A stretch of DNA of 64,000 bases from Maylandia zebra (Eukaryota > Chordata > Actinopteri > Cichliformes > Cichlidae): contig NC_135170.1 of NCBI RefSeq assembly GCF_041146795.1, positions 36,748,159 through 36,812,158 of the forward strand. The letters run 5' to 3'. Made by a program: the position numbers and the translations under genes. Below are positions 42,086 through 53,694 of the stretch, piece by piece. Numbering within the stretch: the stretch's first letter is position 1; each line of letters starts with the position of its first letter. The notes beneath the pieces were generated by a model. That model was not told the DNA's origin, searched no databases, and worked only from the letters and a program-made list of their open reading frames with translations.

Positions 42086-43183
42086 AATGGCAGATAGAGA
42101 CAAAATACTGTGATTCTGACTGTCTGCAGGTTTTACACGCAGTTACTGTCCCTCCATTTACAAAGGCAGAGGCGTCATGGTGTCATTATTTTACTGTAGT
42201 TGTTTTTTCCTGTGTAATAATGTTCAACATTGCTGTCAATACATTTTTCAAAAAATGCCTCTCTGTGCAAAATGTGTTCAAAAACATAAACAGGTGTGAG
42301 ATCCTGTTTGACAGTTGTCAGGCTGCTGATGTAAACTGATTCATTAGTGTATGTTTGACAAAGAATCTGAATTGACACGTCTCACTTTTTATCTGGCACG
42401 AATCCATGTGTTATTTTATCAGGTGGCAATATGTCCTAGTGCAGTCAGAGGGGAGGAGCCAGGGCCAAAGGTGAGGCCCATCAAGCACAGAATAATTTTA
42501 ATCTGAGGATAAAACGCAGGTACTGAGGCTGAAAGAAGCTTCAGTGCTCTCAGAAGACTAAAAACATGCTAAGGTCAACAATGACTCGAATGAGATTAAA
42601 CAATGCTGCTGTATGTCCACCAGCAGACACTGGACAGTATAGATGTAAAACCAATATGCCAGCAGTTTATCTCAGCTAACAAGAGGAGCAGGCCTGTGTT
42701 TGGCTGCTTCACATAGTGGACATTGAGTTGTTGTGTGGGGCATGTAGTCCATGTCTGTTGCTGTAACAGTAGCTCATGTTTAGAATAAAAATCCCAGCTC
42801 ACTGAGTTGATCGGGGCAACAGTGCCTAAACTGTTGCATAATGTTGCTGAGAGATCTTTTACTCTGTGTTAATCTTAGACGAGTAGTTTTATGGACAAAA
42901 CCCAGCAGGTCATTCAATGTTTCCTTAGTGCTGATGTGTCAGAGATGTTGGTGTAACTGAAGTAATGTTGTTAAGTCCTTAAAGTCATATTCTTTATTGT
43001 CATGACTGTATTTGAAGCTATTTTTAGTTTTGTATGATACCTGATTTATATGGAATATGGCTGAAGTAAACTAAAGCCTGAAATACTTATTCAGTCATTT
43101 GTTTAATAGTAATTTAACATTATATAATTCACATATAAAACTATGAACTGTAATTTTAAATGGTCTAAAAGCACGTAGAATAG
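42086..43183. other. A/T-rich gene-free region
   Basis: No gene or recognisable repeat was seen. Confidence 0.5.
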
Positions 43184-43269
43184 CATATCGTTAGCTTCAT
43201 AGCATAAGTGCCTAAGTCATTGACTTAGTCAAATGACTTAGGCAATTATGCTATGAAGCTAACGATATG
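43184..43269. repeat. 38-bp near-perfect inverted repeat (hairpin)
   Basis: Arms 43184-43221 and 43232-43269 pair over 38 bases with one mismatch, around a 10-base loop (gacttagtca). It could be a tiny fold-back MITE or a pre-miRNA-like hairpin. Transcription is unknown. Confidence 0.9.
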
Positions 43270-43391
43270 TAGGCAAGTATATTTCTCCTTTTTTATCAAG
43301 AAGCAAAAAGAAAAAGAAAAAAGAAACAGGCCAGGGTTCGGTGGTTGAATCATCCGCCCCCCCCCCAACGCCAAAACCAAATCTACGCCCT

Positions 43392-44090
43392 TGATTTAAG
43401 ACCTTGTATGTGAGGAGCAGGATTTTGAATTCTGGATTTAACAGGAAGCCAAAACAGGAGAAATCTGCTCTCTCTTTCTAGTCCCTGTCAGGACTCTTGC
43501 TGCAGCATTTTGGATCAGCTGAAGGCTTTTCAGGGAGTTTTTAGGACTTCCTGATAATAATGAATTACAGTCGTCCAGCCTGGAAGTAATAAATGCATGA
43601 ACTAGTTTTTCAGCGTCACTCTGAGACAGGATATTTCTAACTTTAGAGATGTTGCACAAATGGAAGAAAGCAGTCTTACATATTTGTTTAATATGTGCGT
43701 TGAAGGACATGTCCTGGTCAAAAATGACTCCAAGGTTCCTCACAGTGTTACTGGAGGCCAAGGTAATGCCATCCAGAGTAAGAATCTGCTTAGATACCAT
43801 AAGCTTTTCAGGGCCGAGTACAATAACCTCAGTTTGATCTGAATTAAGAAGCAGAAAGTTAGCGGCCATCCAGGTCTTTATGTCTTTAAGACATTCCTGC
43901 AGTTTAACTCATTGGTGTGTGTTATCTGGCTTCATGGACAGATAGAGCTGGGTGTCATCAGCATAGCAGTGTAAATGTATGCTATGTCTTCTAATGATGC
44001 TGCCTAAGGGAAGCATGTATAATGTAAACAGAACTGGTCCTAGCACTGAACCCTGTGGAACAATCTATGTGCAAGCACTCGAGGATGTTG
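43392..44090 (-). mobile_element. L2/Maui-like LINE reverse-transcriptase C-terminal fragment
   Basis: The minus frame 43869-43438 (143 residues) reads SDQTEVIVLGPEKL, NTVRNLGVIFDQDMSF, SRLDDCNSLLSG and [16 protein letters not shown], the classic L2-type end of the RT. Palm-domain remnants continue in broken frames to about 44090. The 3' UTR is missing. Confidence 0.85.
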
Positions 44091-44668
44091 AGCTTTTTCA
44101 GAGAGTAATCCAAACAGCAGTGGGTTTATGGCCGACCTTGAGCCACGGACCGATCATCAGCATCTTCTTCCTGTCACGTGACGGGGTCTGTCTCCGCCCA
44201 TCAGCGACCCTCAGCATGAACTCCATCCAGAGTTGCAGCACAGCTGTGTGTGAGTCCTCTCCGCCATTCACTCAGAGATCTTCATGTAGATCAATTTTAA
44301 ATACCGAGCTGAAGTTTACTGTAACAGCTGGAGAACAGCTGCACTCATTGTTTGACTGGAGCTGAACATTTGCACTCTCGGTGAGCGTTGGGACCTGGAA
44401 ATGGATCAGACAGCACTTCCTGTCAGGCACAATTCACTTCAAGATGTTTAATGATGATGTGTGAGAAGGTCGTGCGCACGCTCGTCTCTGAGCTCACAGC
44501 GTGGCTGCACCTCAGGAGGTGACTCGACGTGACATCATGCTGATTGCATCATCAGTGCTGGAAGTTTCAGTAATGGGAATTTAAAAGTTTTGCAAGTAGG
44601 AATGTAATATTTGTGTAAGTTGTTTTTAGAGGCTTTTACTGCAGCGGGGTCTCATTTAAACACATATC
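44091..44668. other. gene-free region
   Basis: No gene or named repeat was recognised. Confidence 0.5.
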
Positions 44669-45672
44669 TACACAGCAAAATCTCCAGTGTTAAATTAACA
44701 CTGGAGAGTGTCTATATGGGTCCACACCTCTGAGTGTTAAATACAACACTGTTGAGTGTTAAATTAACACTTTTGACAGTGTTATATGTTTAAAAGTAAC
44801 TTAGTCAGTTTTGAAGATTAACAAAGACTAACACTGAGCAGTGCTGATTTTCTAACACTGGAATATTTCTAACATTTTGAGTTATTTTCCAGTGTTAGAA
44901 AATCATTAAGAAAGCCCAGCAGAGGATGTACTTCCTGAGGCAGCTGAAGAAATTCAACCTGCCAACACGGACGATGATGCAGTTCTACACCGCAATCATC
45001 GAGTCCATCCTCACCTCCTCCATCACCGTGTGGTACGCTGGAGCCACTATCAGGGACAAACAGAGACTGCAGCGTGTTGTGCGCTCTGCTGAGAAGGTGA
45101 TTGGCTGCAGACTCCCATCTCTGCAGGACCTGTACACCTCCAGGACACTGCGGCGTGCAGCCCGGATCTCAGCTGACCCTTCTCACCCTGGACACAGTCT
45201 GTTTGACCTGCTCCCCTCAGGCAGGAGGCTCCGGTCCATTCGCACCAGAACCTCTCGCCATAAGAACAGTTTCTTCCCCTCTGCTGTTGAACTCATGAAC
45301 AATAACCGTATGACTGTTCCCACCACTAACACATGACCCTACGCTGTGTTCACTGCATCATTCCATGTTTGCACTGATCACCACCTGCACTCATGTATAT
45401 ATCATGTATATATCATGTATATATCTATCTACTTAACACTTTTAATTCTTATTCTTATTTTTATTTTCATGTCTATTTAAGCTTAATTTATAACAGTATT
45501 TATAACAGTATGTTTGCACTGAAGCACCGCAGCAATTTCCTAATGTTGTAAACCTGCTCAACATTTGGCAATAAAACCCTTTCTGATTCTGATTCTGAAT
45601 TTAACACTCAGAGGTGTGGACCCATATAGACACTCTCCAGTGTTAATTTAACACTGGAGATTTTGCTGTGTA
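44669..45672. mobile_element. fold-back DNA element with 74-bp inverted ends, interrupted by a LINE
   Basis: 44669-44742 (starting tacacagcaaaatctccagt) and 45599-45672 are inverse copies. Each arm itself holds a small palindrome (ctccagtgtt...aacactggag). The ends are TA-CACAGC, which fits a TA target duplication. Further AACACT-rich inverted blocks follow at 44743-44890. The inside from about 44893 is a LINE fragment. Confidence 0.85.
44893..45598 (+). mobile_element. Rex1-like LINE 3' fragment inserted in the fold-back element
   Basis: The frame 44926-45336 reads [47 protein letters not shown] and FDLLPSGRRLRSI, the C-terminal block also seen at 20050-20460 but from a different subfamily. 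The 3' UTR ends in a (gattct)n tail near 45583-45598. Confidence 0.85.
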
Positions 45673-45860
45673 CGTGTGACTCTGAACTCAGTGTGACGTT
45701 TACATTTAATGAGTTTTTATTTATTTAAGATTTATTTTGGGGCTTTATTTGGCAAAAGAGCAGGAAGGAGGAGCTCAGCTTTAATTGTTTCTAATGCAGA
45801 AGAAAAAACCCAGATGGGGGAAATGTTTACATAGTTTAACCAGGAGCAGGAAATAAAACT

Positions 45861-45986
45861 GCGCGCACACACGCACACACGCGCACACACACACACACAC
45901 ACGCGCACACACACACACACACACACGCGAGCGCACACGCGCACACACGCGCGCGCGCACACACGCGCACGCGCGCGCACACACAC
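45861..45986. repeat. (CA)n/(CG)n compound microsatellite
   Basis: Alternating cacaca and cgcgcg purine-pyrimidine tract of about 125 bases, a sequence type able to form Z-DNA. Confidence 0.93.
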
Positions 45987-47110
45987 TTACAGCAGCTTAT
46001 TTCCTGATTACTTCCTGTTCAGAGTCCGTGGCCTTTGTTTAAACATCATAAAGATCTGATCATTAAAACACAGGAATATGACGTAAACACTGAACTGCTG
46101 AAATTAAAGTTTCAGATTAAATTCCTGAAGTGTCCTGAGGGTGCAGGTGAAGAGCTGAGCAGCAGAATCAGCAACAGCGTGATCGTCTGTGAGGTGGAGG
46201 TGATAAAACTGATGAACTTCAGAGTTCGATCCACCGCACAAACACACTGCCGGTGCAGGGAAAGCACACCTGGATGGACCTCAGCATGACTGAAGCAGTG
46301 TGAGGTCATGCTGACACAGACGAAGCCTGGAGATCCTCACAGAGGAGAACATGGTTAGAATCACTCGTGCTCTGTTTTTGCCTTATTTCCTGTATTTCCT
46401 GTAAGTTTGCACCTTTTTCCTGCAGCATATGAAGAAATGAGGCGTGGCTTAAGACTTTTGCACAGCTCAGTAAAGCTGTAAGTTTCATCCTGGAGCAGCT
46501 GGGCTCGGCTCCTCACCGAGCCTGGATACGTGTTTAATAAGCTGGATGGATGTTCCCGTTGTTCCTCACACCAACATTGGAGGAAACATCCTGTCAGACC
46601 TGCTTTGAAGTGGAAACCTCCCAAATCCTTGCCTGTGGTGAATGATCCTGCTGACTCAGGGGGATTTTGAAGGTTATGAAACAGCTGCAGAAGCTCAGCG
46701 ACGAGGCTGCTCAGCTTGATTCTGCCGTTATTGCCACTGCTCTGACGTCAGCTCGCACACTTCCTGTCCGGCACCGGCGAAGTTACACGTCAGGCCCGCC
46801 CTTCTACCTGCTGCTAGTTTTAAATCTGGGCCCTGAGTGGGAGTGGGAGCCTGCAGACTCCACGAGGACGTGTGCAGAGCGGCTCGTGCTAACCACCCCG
46901 GCATGAAGTGTCAGAAGTACACTGCAGGATAAGATTTGTGTGATACGCTCGTGTCCAGTTATTTACACGCCTGTGATCATTGCCTGCTCCTGCATAAGAA
47001 AAGTAACTGCAGCCCAGAGAGGGCGCTGATAACTGGGTGGGTTTGGATAATCGATTTATCGATTACAATCGCTGAAAGCCGACAGCTCGCTGACTCTGAT
47101 GAGTCGGCGG
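45987..47110. other. gene-free region left of the assembly gap
   Basis: Several short open frames are present without domains, splice logic or homology that I recognise. Confidence 0.45.
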
Positions 47111-47210
47111 NNNNNNNNNNNNNNNNNNNNNNNNNNNNNNNNNNNNNNNNNNNNNNNNNNNNNNNNNNNNNNNNNNNNNNNNNNNNNNNNNNNNNNNNNN
47201 NNNNNNNNNN
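47111..47210. other. assembly gap (100 N)
   Basis: A run of exactly 100 undetermined bases, probably a placeholder of unknown true size. Frames crossing it are meaningless. Confidence 1.
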
Positions 47211-47980
47211 ATTCTTCATTATTCGCTTGCTTGTTACGCACAAGATGTTTACAGGTCTGTCGGCCGCTGTTTTTTTTCCAAAAGAATTATGCACAAAAAT
47301 TGATAAAACATTATTAAACTTCATTTGGAAAAAGAGATTACTTTATATTAAAACAAATGTCATGATAAACAAGTTGTGTTCTGGTGCCTAAATTCTTTAG
47401 ATTTTACTCCCTAAATGCGTCTTTTAAAATCAAATGGATCAAACTCTTTTTAAAAAAAATCCCAGTTCAGTTTGGAATTTTATTACCAAACATATCTTTA
47501 ACTCAGAGGATTGAATGCACTTTCTGCTAAGATGCAATAACAATATCTCTAAATCACCGATTAAACTCTCCAACTCTCACAGTCAGCTCTTCTCATCTTG
47601 GTTAATCATTTACTCTCAAAACTTTTCTCCCAGAAATATCTCATTTGGAACAATCAGGATATTACATTTAAGAACAAATCATTATATATTCAGAGGCTTG
47701 ATAGAAAAATTTTACTTGCGAGTCAGTTACTGAACGCTAATGGTCAATTATTTTCTTATAGGGAATTTTTGTCTGTTTATGATTTTCCTGTCAACACAAG
47801 AATGTGCTGTAGATGGGGTGAGAGGTTGCTGGTGTCTGCTCCTAAAGGTAGAAACTGTATTATTCCAGAACTACATCCTGCTAGCATGTACATCGGTAAC
47901 ATCTGTCCTTTATTGAGTGATGAAGCCACAAATCAATGTATTAGAATAAGCAGACAAGGGAATAAATATAAATAAAATAA
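47211..47980 (+). mobile_element. L1-like LINE C-terminal fragment
   Basis: Broken plus-strand frames show CTKIDKTLLNFIWKKRLLYI followed by downstream blocks (SSWLIIYSQNF, LLNANGQLFSYREFLSVYDF) typical of the region after the RT in fish L1-type elements. The 5' part would lie in or beyond the gap. Confidence 0.65.
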
Positions 47981-47995
47981 ATAAATCAGTATATA

Positions 47996-49192
47996 CAGGG
48001 AGTGCAGAATTATTAGGCAAGTTGTATTTCTGAGGAATAATGTTATTATTGAACAACAACCATGTTCTCAATGAACCCAAAAAACTCATTAATATCAAAG
48101 CTGAATGTTGTTGGAAGTAGTTTTTAGTTTGTTTTTAGTTTTAGCTATTTTAGGGGGATATCTGTGTGTGCAGGTGACTATTACTGTGCAGAATTATTAG
48201 GCAACTTAACAAAAACAAATATATACCCATTTCAATTATCTTGGACGCGTGTGATGGAGCATTGTCCTGCATGAAAATCATGTTTTTCTTGAAGGATGCA
48301 GACTTCTTCCTGTACCACTGCTTGAAGAAGGTGTCTTCCAGAAACTGGCAGTAGGACTGGGAGTTGAGCTTGACTCCATCCTCAACCCGAAAAGGCCCCA
48401 CAAGCTCATCTTTGATGATACCAGCCCAAACCAGTACTCCACCTCCACCTTGCTGGCGTCTGAGTGGGACTGGAGCTCTCTGCCCTTTACCAATCCAGCC
48501 ACGGGCCCATCCATCTGGCCCATCAAGACTCACTCTCATTTCATCAGTCCATAAAACCTTAGAAAAACCAGTCTTGAGATATTTCTTGGCCCAGTCTTGA
48601 CGTTTCAGCTTGTGTGTCTTGTTCAGTGGTGGTCGTCTTTCAGCCTTTCTTACCTTGGCCATGTCTCTGAGTATTGCACACCTTGTGCTTTTGGGCACTC
48701 CAGTGATGTTGCAGCTCTGAAATATGGCCAAACTGGTGGCAAGTGGCATCTTGGCAGCTGCACGCTTGACTTTTCTCAGTTCATGGGCAGTTATTTTGCT
48801 CCTTGGTTTTTCCACACGCTTCTTGCGACCCTGTTGACTATTTTGAATGAAATGCTTGATTGTTCGATGATCACGCTTCAGAAGCTTTGCAATTTTGAGA
48901 CTGCTGCATCCCTCTGCAAGATATCTCACTATTTTTGACTTTTCTGAGCCTGTCAAGTCCTTCTTTTGACCCATTTTGCCAAAGGAAAGGACGTTGCCTA
49001 ATAATTATGCACACCTGATATAGGGTGTTGATGTCATTAGACCACACCCCTTCTCATTACAGAGATGCACATCACCTAATATGCTTAATTGGTAGTAGGC
49101 TTTCGAGCCTCTACAGCTTGGAGTAAAACAACATGCATGAAGAGGATGATGTGGACAAAATACTCATTTGCCTAATAATTCTGCACTCCCTG
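47996..49192 (-). mobile_element. Tc1/mariner-like element with internally deleted transposase, copy 2
   Basis: The 1197-bp sister of the element at 6238-7435 has the same terminal repeats and a TA duplication (47994-47995 and 49193-49194). The minus frame 48974-48150 differs from copy 1 at five residues over the first ~249. It then shifts frame by loss of one A in an A-run near 48209-48214. The same break after [11 protein letters not shown] removes the third catalytic residue. It lies beside the L1-like fragment. Confidence 0.93.
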
Positions 49193-49329
49193 TATATTAA
49201 ATATTTTAATATACAGATATACAATGAATAAGATTAACAAAATTAAAAGATTAAGAGTGACCAACAGCTGACTACCAGCTGACTCTGCTACGTCTTTGAA
49301 AAAAGTGTGTTTTTAAAAGTGATTTAAAG

Positions 49330-50105
49330 ATTTCAGGTGTTGGGGCCGGACTAACACGGGGAGGCAGTTTTCTCCATAATTCGAGCGAATGCTCGGTCTC
49401 GGTGTTTCAGTCTCGACATGGGGACAGCAAGGAGCGACTGGTCAGTTGATCTGAGAGACCTTTGTGGAGTGTATCGGTGTCGAAGGTCTGACAGGTAAGA
49501 AGGAGCCAGGTCATTTAAAACTTCAAAAGCAAACAATAAAATTTTGTAAAGAAAATGGACAAACAGCCAGTGTAAGGAGGCAGAAGCAGGGCTAAAGTGC
49601 TCACGTCAGCAGGCGAGCAGCAGCATTCTGGACGCGCGATAGTGAAGCCTGATCAGTACCAACATGAAGTGCATTACAATAATCCAGGCGAGTGGTCACA
49701 GATGCATGTAAAAGGTTTGACTTCAGAGAGCTGCCTCAGCTGAAAAAAGCTTTTTCTCACCACTGTATTTACCCGTTTGTCCATTTCAAGAGCTGTGTCC
49801 ATTTTTACTCCGAGGTTGGTGACAATTGGTTTGACACAGGATGTAAGAGGACCCAGGTCAGATGGAGGGACACCAGGTCCACTCGGCCCAAATATAATGA
49901 CCTCGGTCTTCTTTTCATTAAAATTTAAAACATTGAGAGCCAGCCATGCTCTGATATCCTTGAGACAGTCTAAAATAGGCCTGAGGGGGTCGTTGTGTTT
50001 CAGGGGGAGATAAATCACAAAAATGAAAAGAGACTTTATGCTTTTTAATAATATGGCCAAGGAGAAGTAAATAAATGCTCAAAAGAAGGGGCCCGAGGAT
50101 GGATC
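49330..50105 (-). mobile_element. L2-like LINE fragment, other subfamily
   Basis: Minus frames include [39 protein letters not shown] and then LNDLAPSYLSDLRHRYTPQR and RAFARIMEKTAS, the L2-type RT end. It contains internal frame breaks. Confidence 0.8.
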
Positions 50106-50149
50106 CTTGAGGTACACCACATGGGAGGGGGGCGGAAGATGGGGGGCCG

Positions 50150-50263
50150 AGTGATTGTCGGGTTTTTCTCTGTACGTATTATTGTCGGGTCTACCTTACA
50201 ATATAAAGCACCTTGAGGCGACTTTTGTTGTGATTTTGTGCTGCATAAATAAAAATGAATTGT
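50150..50263 (+). mobile_element. L2/Maui-like LINE tail
   Basis: Short copy of the 3' end (ttgtcgggtttttctctgta, ccttgaggcgactt, aaataaaaatgaattg) also seen at 3535-3632. Confidence 0.75.
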
Positions 50264-51407
50264 TAAACTCCAGCATCTGTGTGAACTTTAAGCTGGTTCA
50301 TGAGGGTCAAAGGTCGAACGCATTCTGAAAAGTTGGAAAGAGCTGAAATCTGACTGAAGGTTTCTGTATGTGTGTGTCTGTGTGTGTCTGTGTGTGCGTT
50401 GCTGTAACAGATTAACCGTCACTTCCTCTCGTGCCGTCGTGCTTCTGCTTTTTAAGAAATCCTGGACAGAGGAGATTCGTCACCGTCTGCAGGGCAGAAG
50501 TTTGTGGACGCCTCAGAGCTTCAGCTCACAGAGAGGAGAAAGACTGGAAACAACGTGGGCTGCTGGGAGAGGTGAAAACGCACAAACAGGATTTTTATTT
50601 CCAAATAAACAAATAGGAAATATCTAAAAGGGTGCAGCTGAAATGAGTCCTGTCCTGTTTGTCAGTGTCTGCTGTGTACACAGGGCTGAGCAGCCCACCC
50701 CGAACCACTGGACACCAGTGCCAGTGACACTGGTGTCCAGTGACACTGGTGTCCAGTGGCACTGGTCTGGCATCGAGGGCGTGGAAGACAGCAGTGATGA
50801 GACGGGGGGCTGTTTCCTGGTTCCAGGTTGGCAGAGTCTTTGTAAACACGCTGTTCAGATATGTTGACATGAACATTTGCACAGACACAGAAAGGAACGG
50901 TCACATGATCACACGATCTACTGCAGGATTGTAGGAATGAGAGGAAGAAGAGGCGAGGACAGAGCCGGCGTGGCTATGGAGCTGTAACCAGCACAGAGCT
51001 GGTCCTGAGGATCAGCATCGATCTCCGAGCCTTCGTTCTGTTTGCACGGCTGCCCAGGAACAGCACGTCCTTCTGCTTCCTGCGCTCTGAGACAAACAGC
51101 AGCACGGATATTTCTGAACACTGAGCGTCACATCCAGCTTCCTCTCATGGCGGGGCTGCTGCGACGTCATTGGTCAGAGATTCTCCCGGGATCGTTTTGT
51201 TAAACATAACAAACCGTAAATCAGAGCCGGCCTTTCCTCCCTGTGGGTCTGAAGGAAAAGCAGACCCACAGGGAGTGAGTTACTCTGAGGCCCAACAGTG
51301 CGGCTTAGCCAGGTTAACCGGCTGCAGGTGAGCCTCAGGTCACCTGTTACACCTGAGAGCTGCTCACCAATCATCGTCAGCTCCTCTGTGTGAACAGAAA
51401 CATTAAA
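50264..51407. other. gene-free region
   Basis: No gene was recognised. A small palindromic repeat lies at 50704-50759: ccactggacaccagtg at one end, its inverse at the other, and a direct repeat of acactggtgtccagtg between them. Confidence 0.5.
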
Positions 51408-51695
51408 TGGTAAATGGCCTGTATTTGTATAGCGCTTTACTAGACCCTAAGGACCCCAAAACGCTTTACATGTCCAGTCATCCACACACTGGTGATGGCA
51501 GCTACAGTGTAGCCAGAGGCGAGGCTGCCGGACACTGGCGCCACCGGGCCCTCTGACCACCACCAGTAGGCAACGGGTGAAGCGTCTTGCCCAAGGACAC
51601 AACGAGCGAGGCTGTCCGAGCCGGGGCTCGAACCGGCAACCTTCCAATTACAAGACGAACTCCCAACTCTTGAGCAATGATCGCCCGTGCAGCAT
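51408..51695 (-). repeat. tRNA-derived SINE
   Basis: On the minus strand the unit starts near 51695 with a tRNA-like head including the B box ggttcgagcc near 51627. It continues into a body with cttgggcaagacgcttcacc and ends with a LINE-like tail (agtaaagcgctatacaaata). A partial copy is at 2303-2445. Confidence 0.72.
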
Positions 51696-52509
51696 TAAAT
51701 TAAAATTAAAGCAACAAACACACACCTGCTCACTGCCAGTACTGAGCACGCAACAACATGAGTCATGCTTACCTGTACACATGTACACCTGCATGCAGGT
51801 ATTACCATGGAAACAGAGCTGTTTGACAGCAGTGTCTTACAGTCTCAGTAAGTCATCAGGCAGAGATGGCCAAAGCACAGACTTTGTGTACTGAAGCAGA
51901 CATACAGATACCTGGCTTATAATACTCCAGTAAAACTTTAAGTACTGAAGTAACTTTTTACTCAAGTAAAAGTGAAAAAGTACCAGTTCTGAAATGTACT
52001 CGCAGTAAGGAAGTAAAAGCAGCTCCCTGAAGAACAATTCTACTTAGCATGTTTGTACAAAGGAACCTGGTGCTGCAGTAATATAATCATCAAAGCATCT
52101 GAGTATATGAGAATAGTAATGTTATTCAAATGTACTCAGCTTGAACCTGTTCTGCAGCACACCTGCAGGGACGCAGAAATAAATGTGCTGTCAGCACACG
52201 GCAGAGGGGGACTTTACCTCCACACCTGAACAGGAGCATGAGTCTGGGGTCAGCAGGTGGAGGAACACTGAGATGTGTGGAGTGTCTCAGTGTGGGGAAG
52301 ACATGACAGCTCACGTGAACTTCTAATGTGATCAGCTGACCTGCTGCTCTTTGTGGATTACACACCTGGATTCATCCAGATGTCAGCAGATGTTTCACAG
52401 CTGATCCTCCACATGATACTACTCTGTTTATGTTAGACAGCCACTGCGCAGCAGTCACACTGTTCATCCTGCACTAACCTGCAGCCTTTAAATAACAGTC
52501 AGTCTGCAG
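51696..52509. other. gene-free region
   Basis: No gene was recognised. The stretch 51880-52020 (actttaagtactgaagtaac, tactcaagtaaaagtg) looks like a further interspersed repeat that I cannot name. Confidence 0.4.
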
Positions 52510-52776
52510 GTTTCATCACTCTGACCAAACCTAACTGAACCAGCAGCAGAAGATCAAACTACGCTTCATGTTTGATAAACTCTTTTTCTCTCCTCCACTC
52601 CTTATTGTGTCGTACATGTCATTGTCTTTCTTTATGCCACCTGTTCTGACCGGTCTCCCTGATGTGGTGTCTGTGTAATGTACGGGCGGAAGAGGTCCTA
52701 TTTCTCTGGCTGTTACGTCCTGCACAGCTCTCTCTCCCTCTCTGCACTCAGAGACCATCAAATCTGTTTTCTGCAT
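52510..52776 (-). repeat. ~265-bp dispersed repeat, copy B
   Basis: Inverse of copy A at 23024-23290 with only three differences seen by eye. The shared open frame is kept (52776 to 52531), with one substitution (Ala to Thr). Confidence 0.8.
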
Positions 52777-53091
52777 TATTCTCTGCTGCTGTGTTCAGTG
52801 CTGTCGGCCTCTGACAGCAAAGCCTCATCTCTGCTGTTCACACTGAACACACTGAATTTTAAGCTTATCTGCTATAAAAAGCCTTCATGTGTTTCTGTTT
52901 TAGCCTCAGTGACTTTGACACAAAGGCCTCTGCTGTGATGCTCACACCTCTGATCAAGTCTCACAGTGTCAGCTTGGTTTTATACACAGACACAAAATAT
53001 GGAGATGAACTGATAACTGATCAGAATATTTCTGACTGACTGAGTGAAAACTGAATCTATTATAGACACCAGTGACGATACCCAGGCCTAC

Positions 53092-53098
53092 CACACAC

Positions 53099-53174
<76 letters not shown>
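53092..53174. repeat. (AC)n microsatellite upstream of csf3
   Basis: Nearly pure AC run of 83 bases about 0.5 kb upstream of the csf3 start. Confidence 0.96.
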
Positions 53175-53176
<2 letters not shown>

Positions 53177-53575
53177 GTTTTAGTTCAGTGTTAGTTCACA
53201 CACATTGGTTAGATTTGGTGACCTGTAATAACCGTGGACAAGAAGTCAGCAGCTCGGTGAGGGGAGGAGTCAAAAACACACGTGGACCCTCAGTACCTAA
53301 AACCTTTTTGAAACATGAGTGAGTGACAGGTGGGAGCGGACGACAGGAAACACCCACGCGATGATTCAGGTGTAAACATCGTCACGTGGGCAGAAGGTGG
53401 GTTCAGGAAGTGTTACCTGTGAATAATCCTGAAACATCCCGGATTAGCGGGAACTTCTGTGCTCACATCCAAACTTCCCGCATTGACTCACGCTCTGTGA
53501 GGTCAGAGCGCGAGCCCCGCTGTGTCTGTGACGCAGCAGCACCGAATAAGTTCCGTCAGATGTGACGGAATGACC

Positions 53576-53602
53576 GGAAAACCCCGCGCGGAAGCATAAA
53601 AA
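53576..53602 (+). promoter_or_regulatory. csf3 core promoter: kappaB-like site and TATA-like box
   Basis: ggaaaacccc (53576-53585) reads ggggttttcc on the other strand, an NF-kappaB-type site. cataaaaa (53595-53602) is TATA-like and sits 93 bases before the csf3 ATG. Mammalian CSF3 promoters also combine a CK-1/kappaB element with a TATA box; use here is inferred. Confidence 0.5.
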
Positions 53603-53694
53603 CGAGAAAGCGGCTGGAATGAAAGTTCAGAGAGAGTCCGAGCAGCTGCACGGCAGACACGCACCGAAACAGGGACACCCACGGACCCGCAGAC

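Noticed and set aside
46667-46906. 79-residue plus-strand frame left of the gap
   Set aside because: No homology, splice logic or codon pattern supports it.
46936-47391. 151-residue frame crossing the gap
   Set aside because: One hundred residues' worth of sequence is undetermined bases, so the frame is meaningless.
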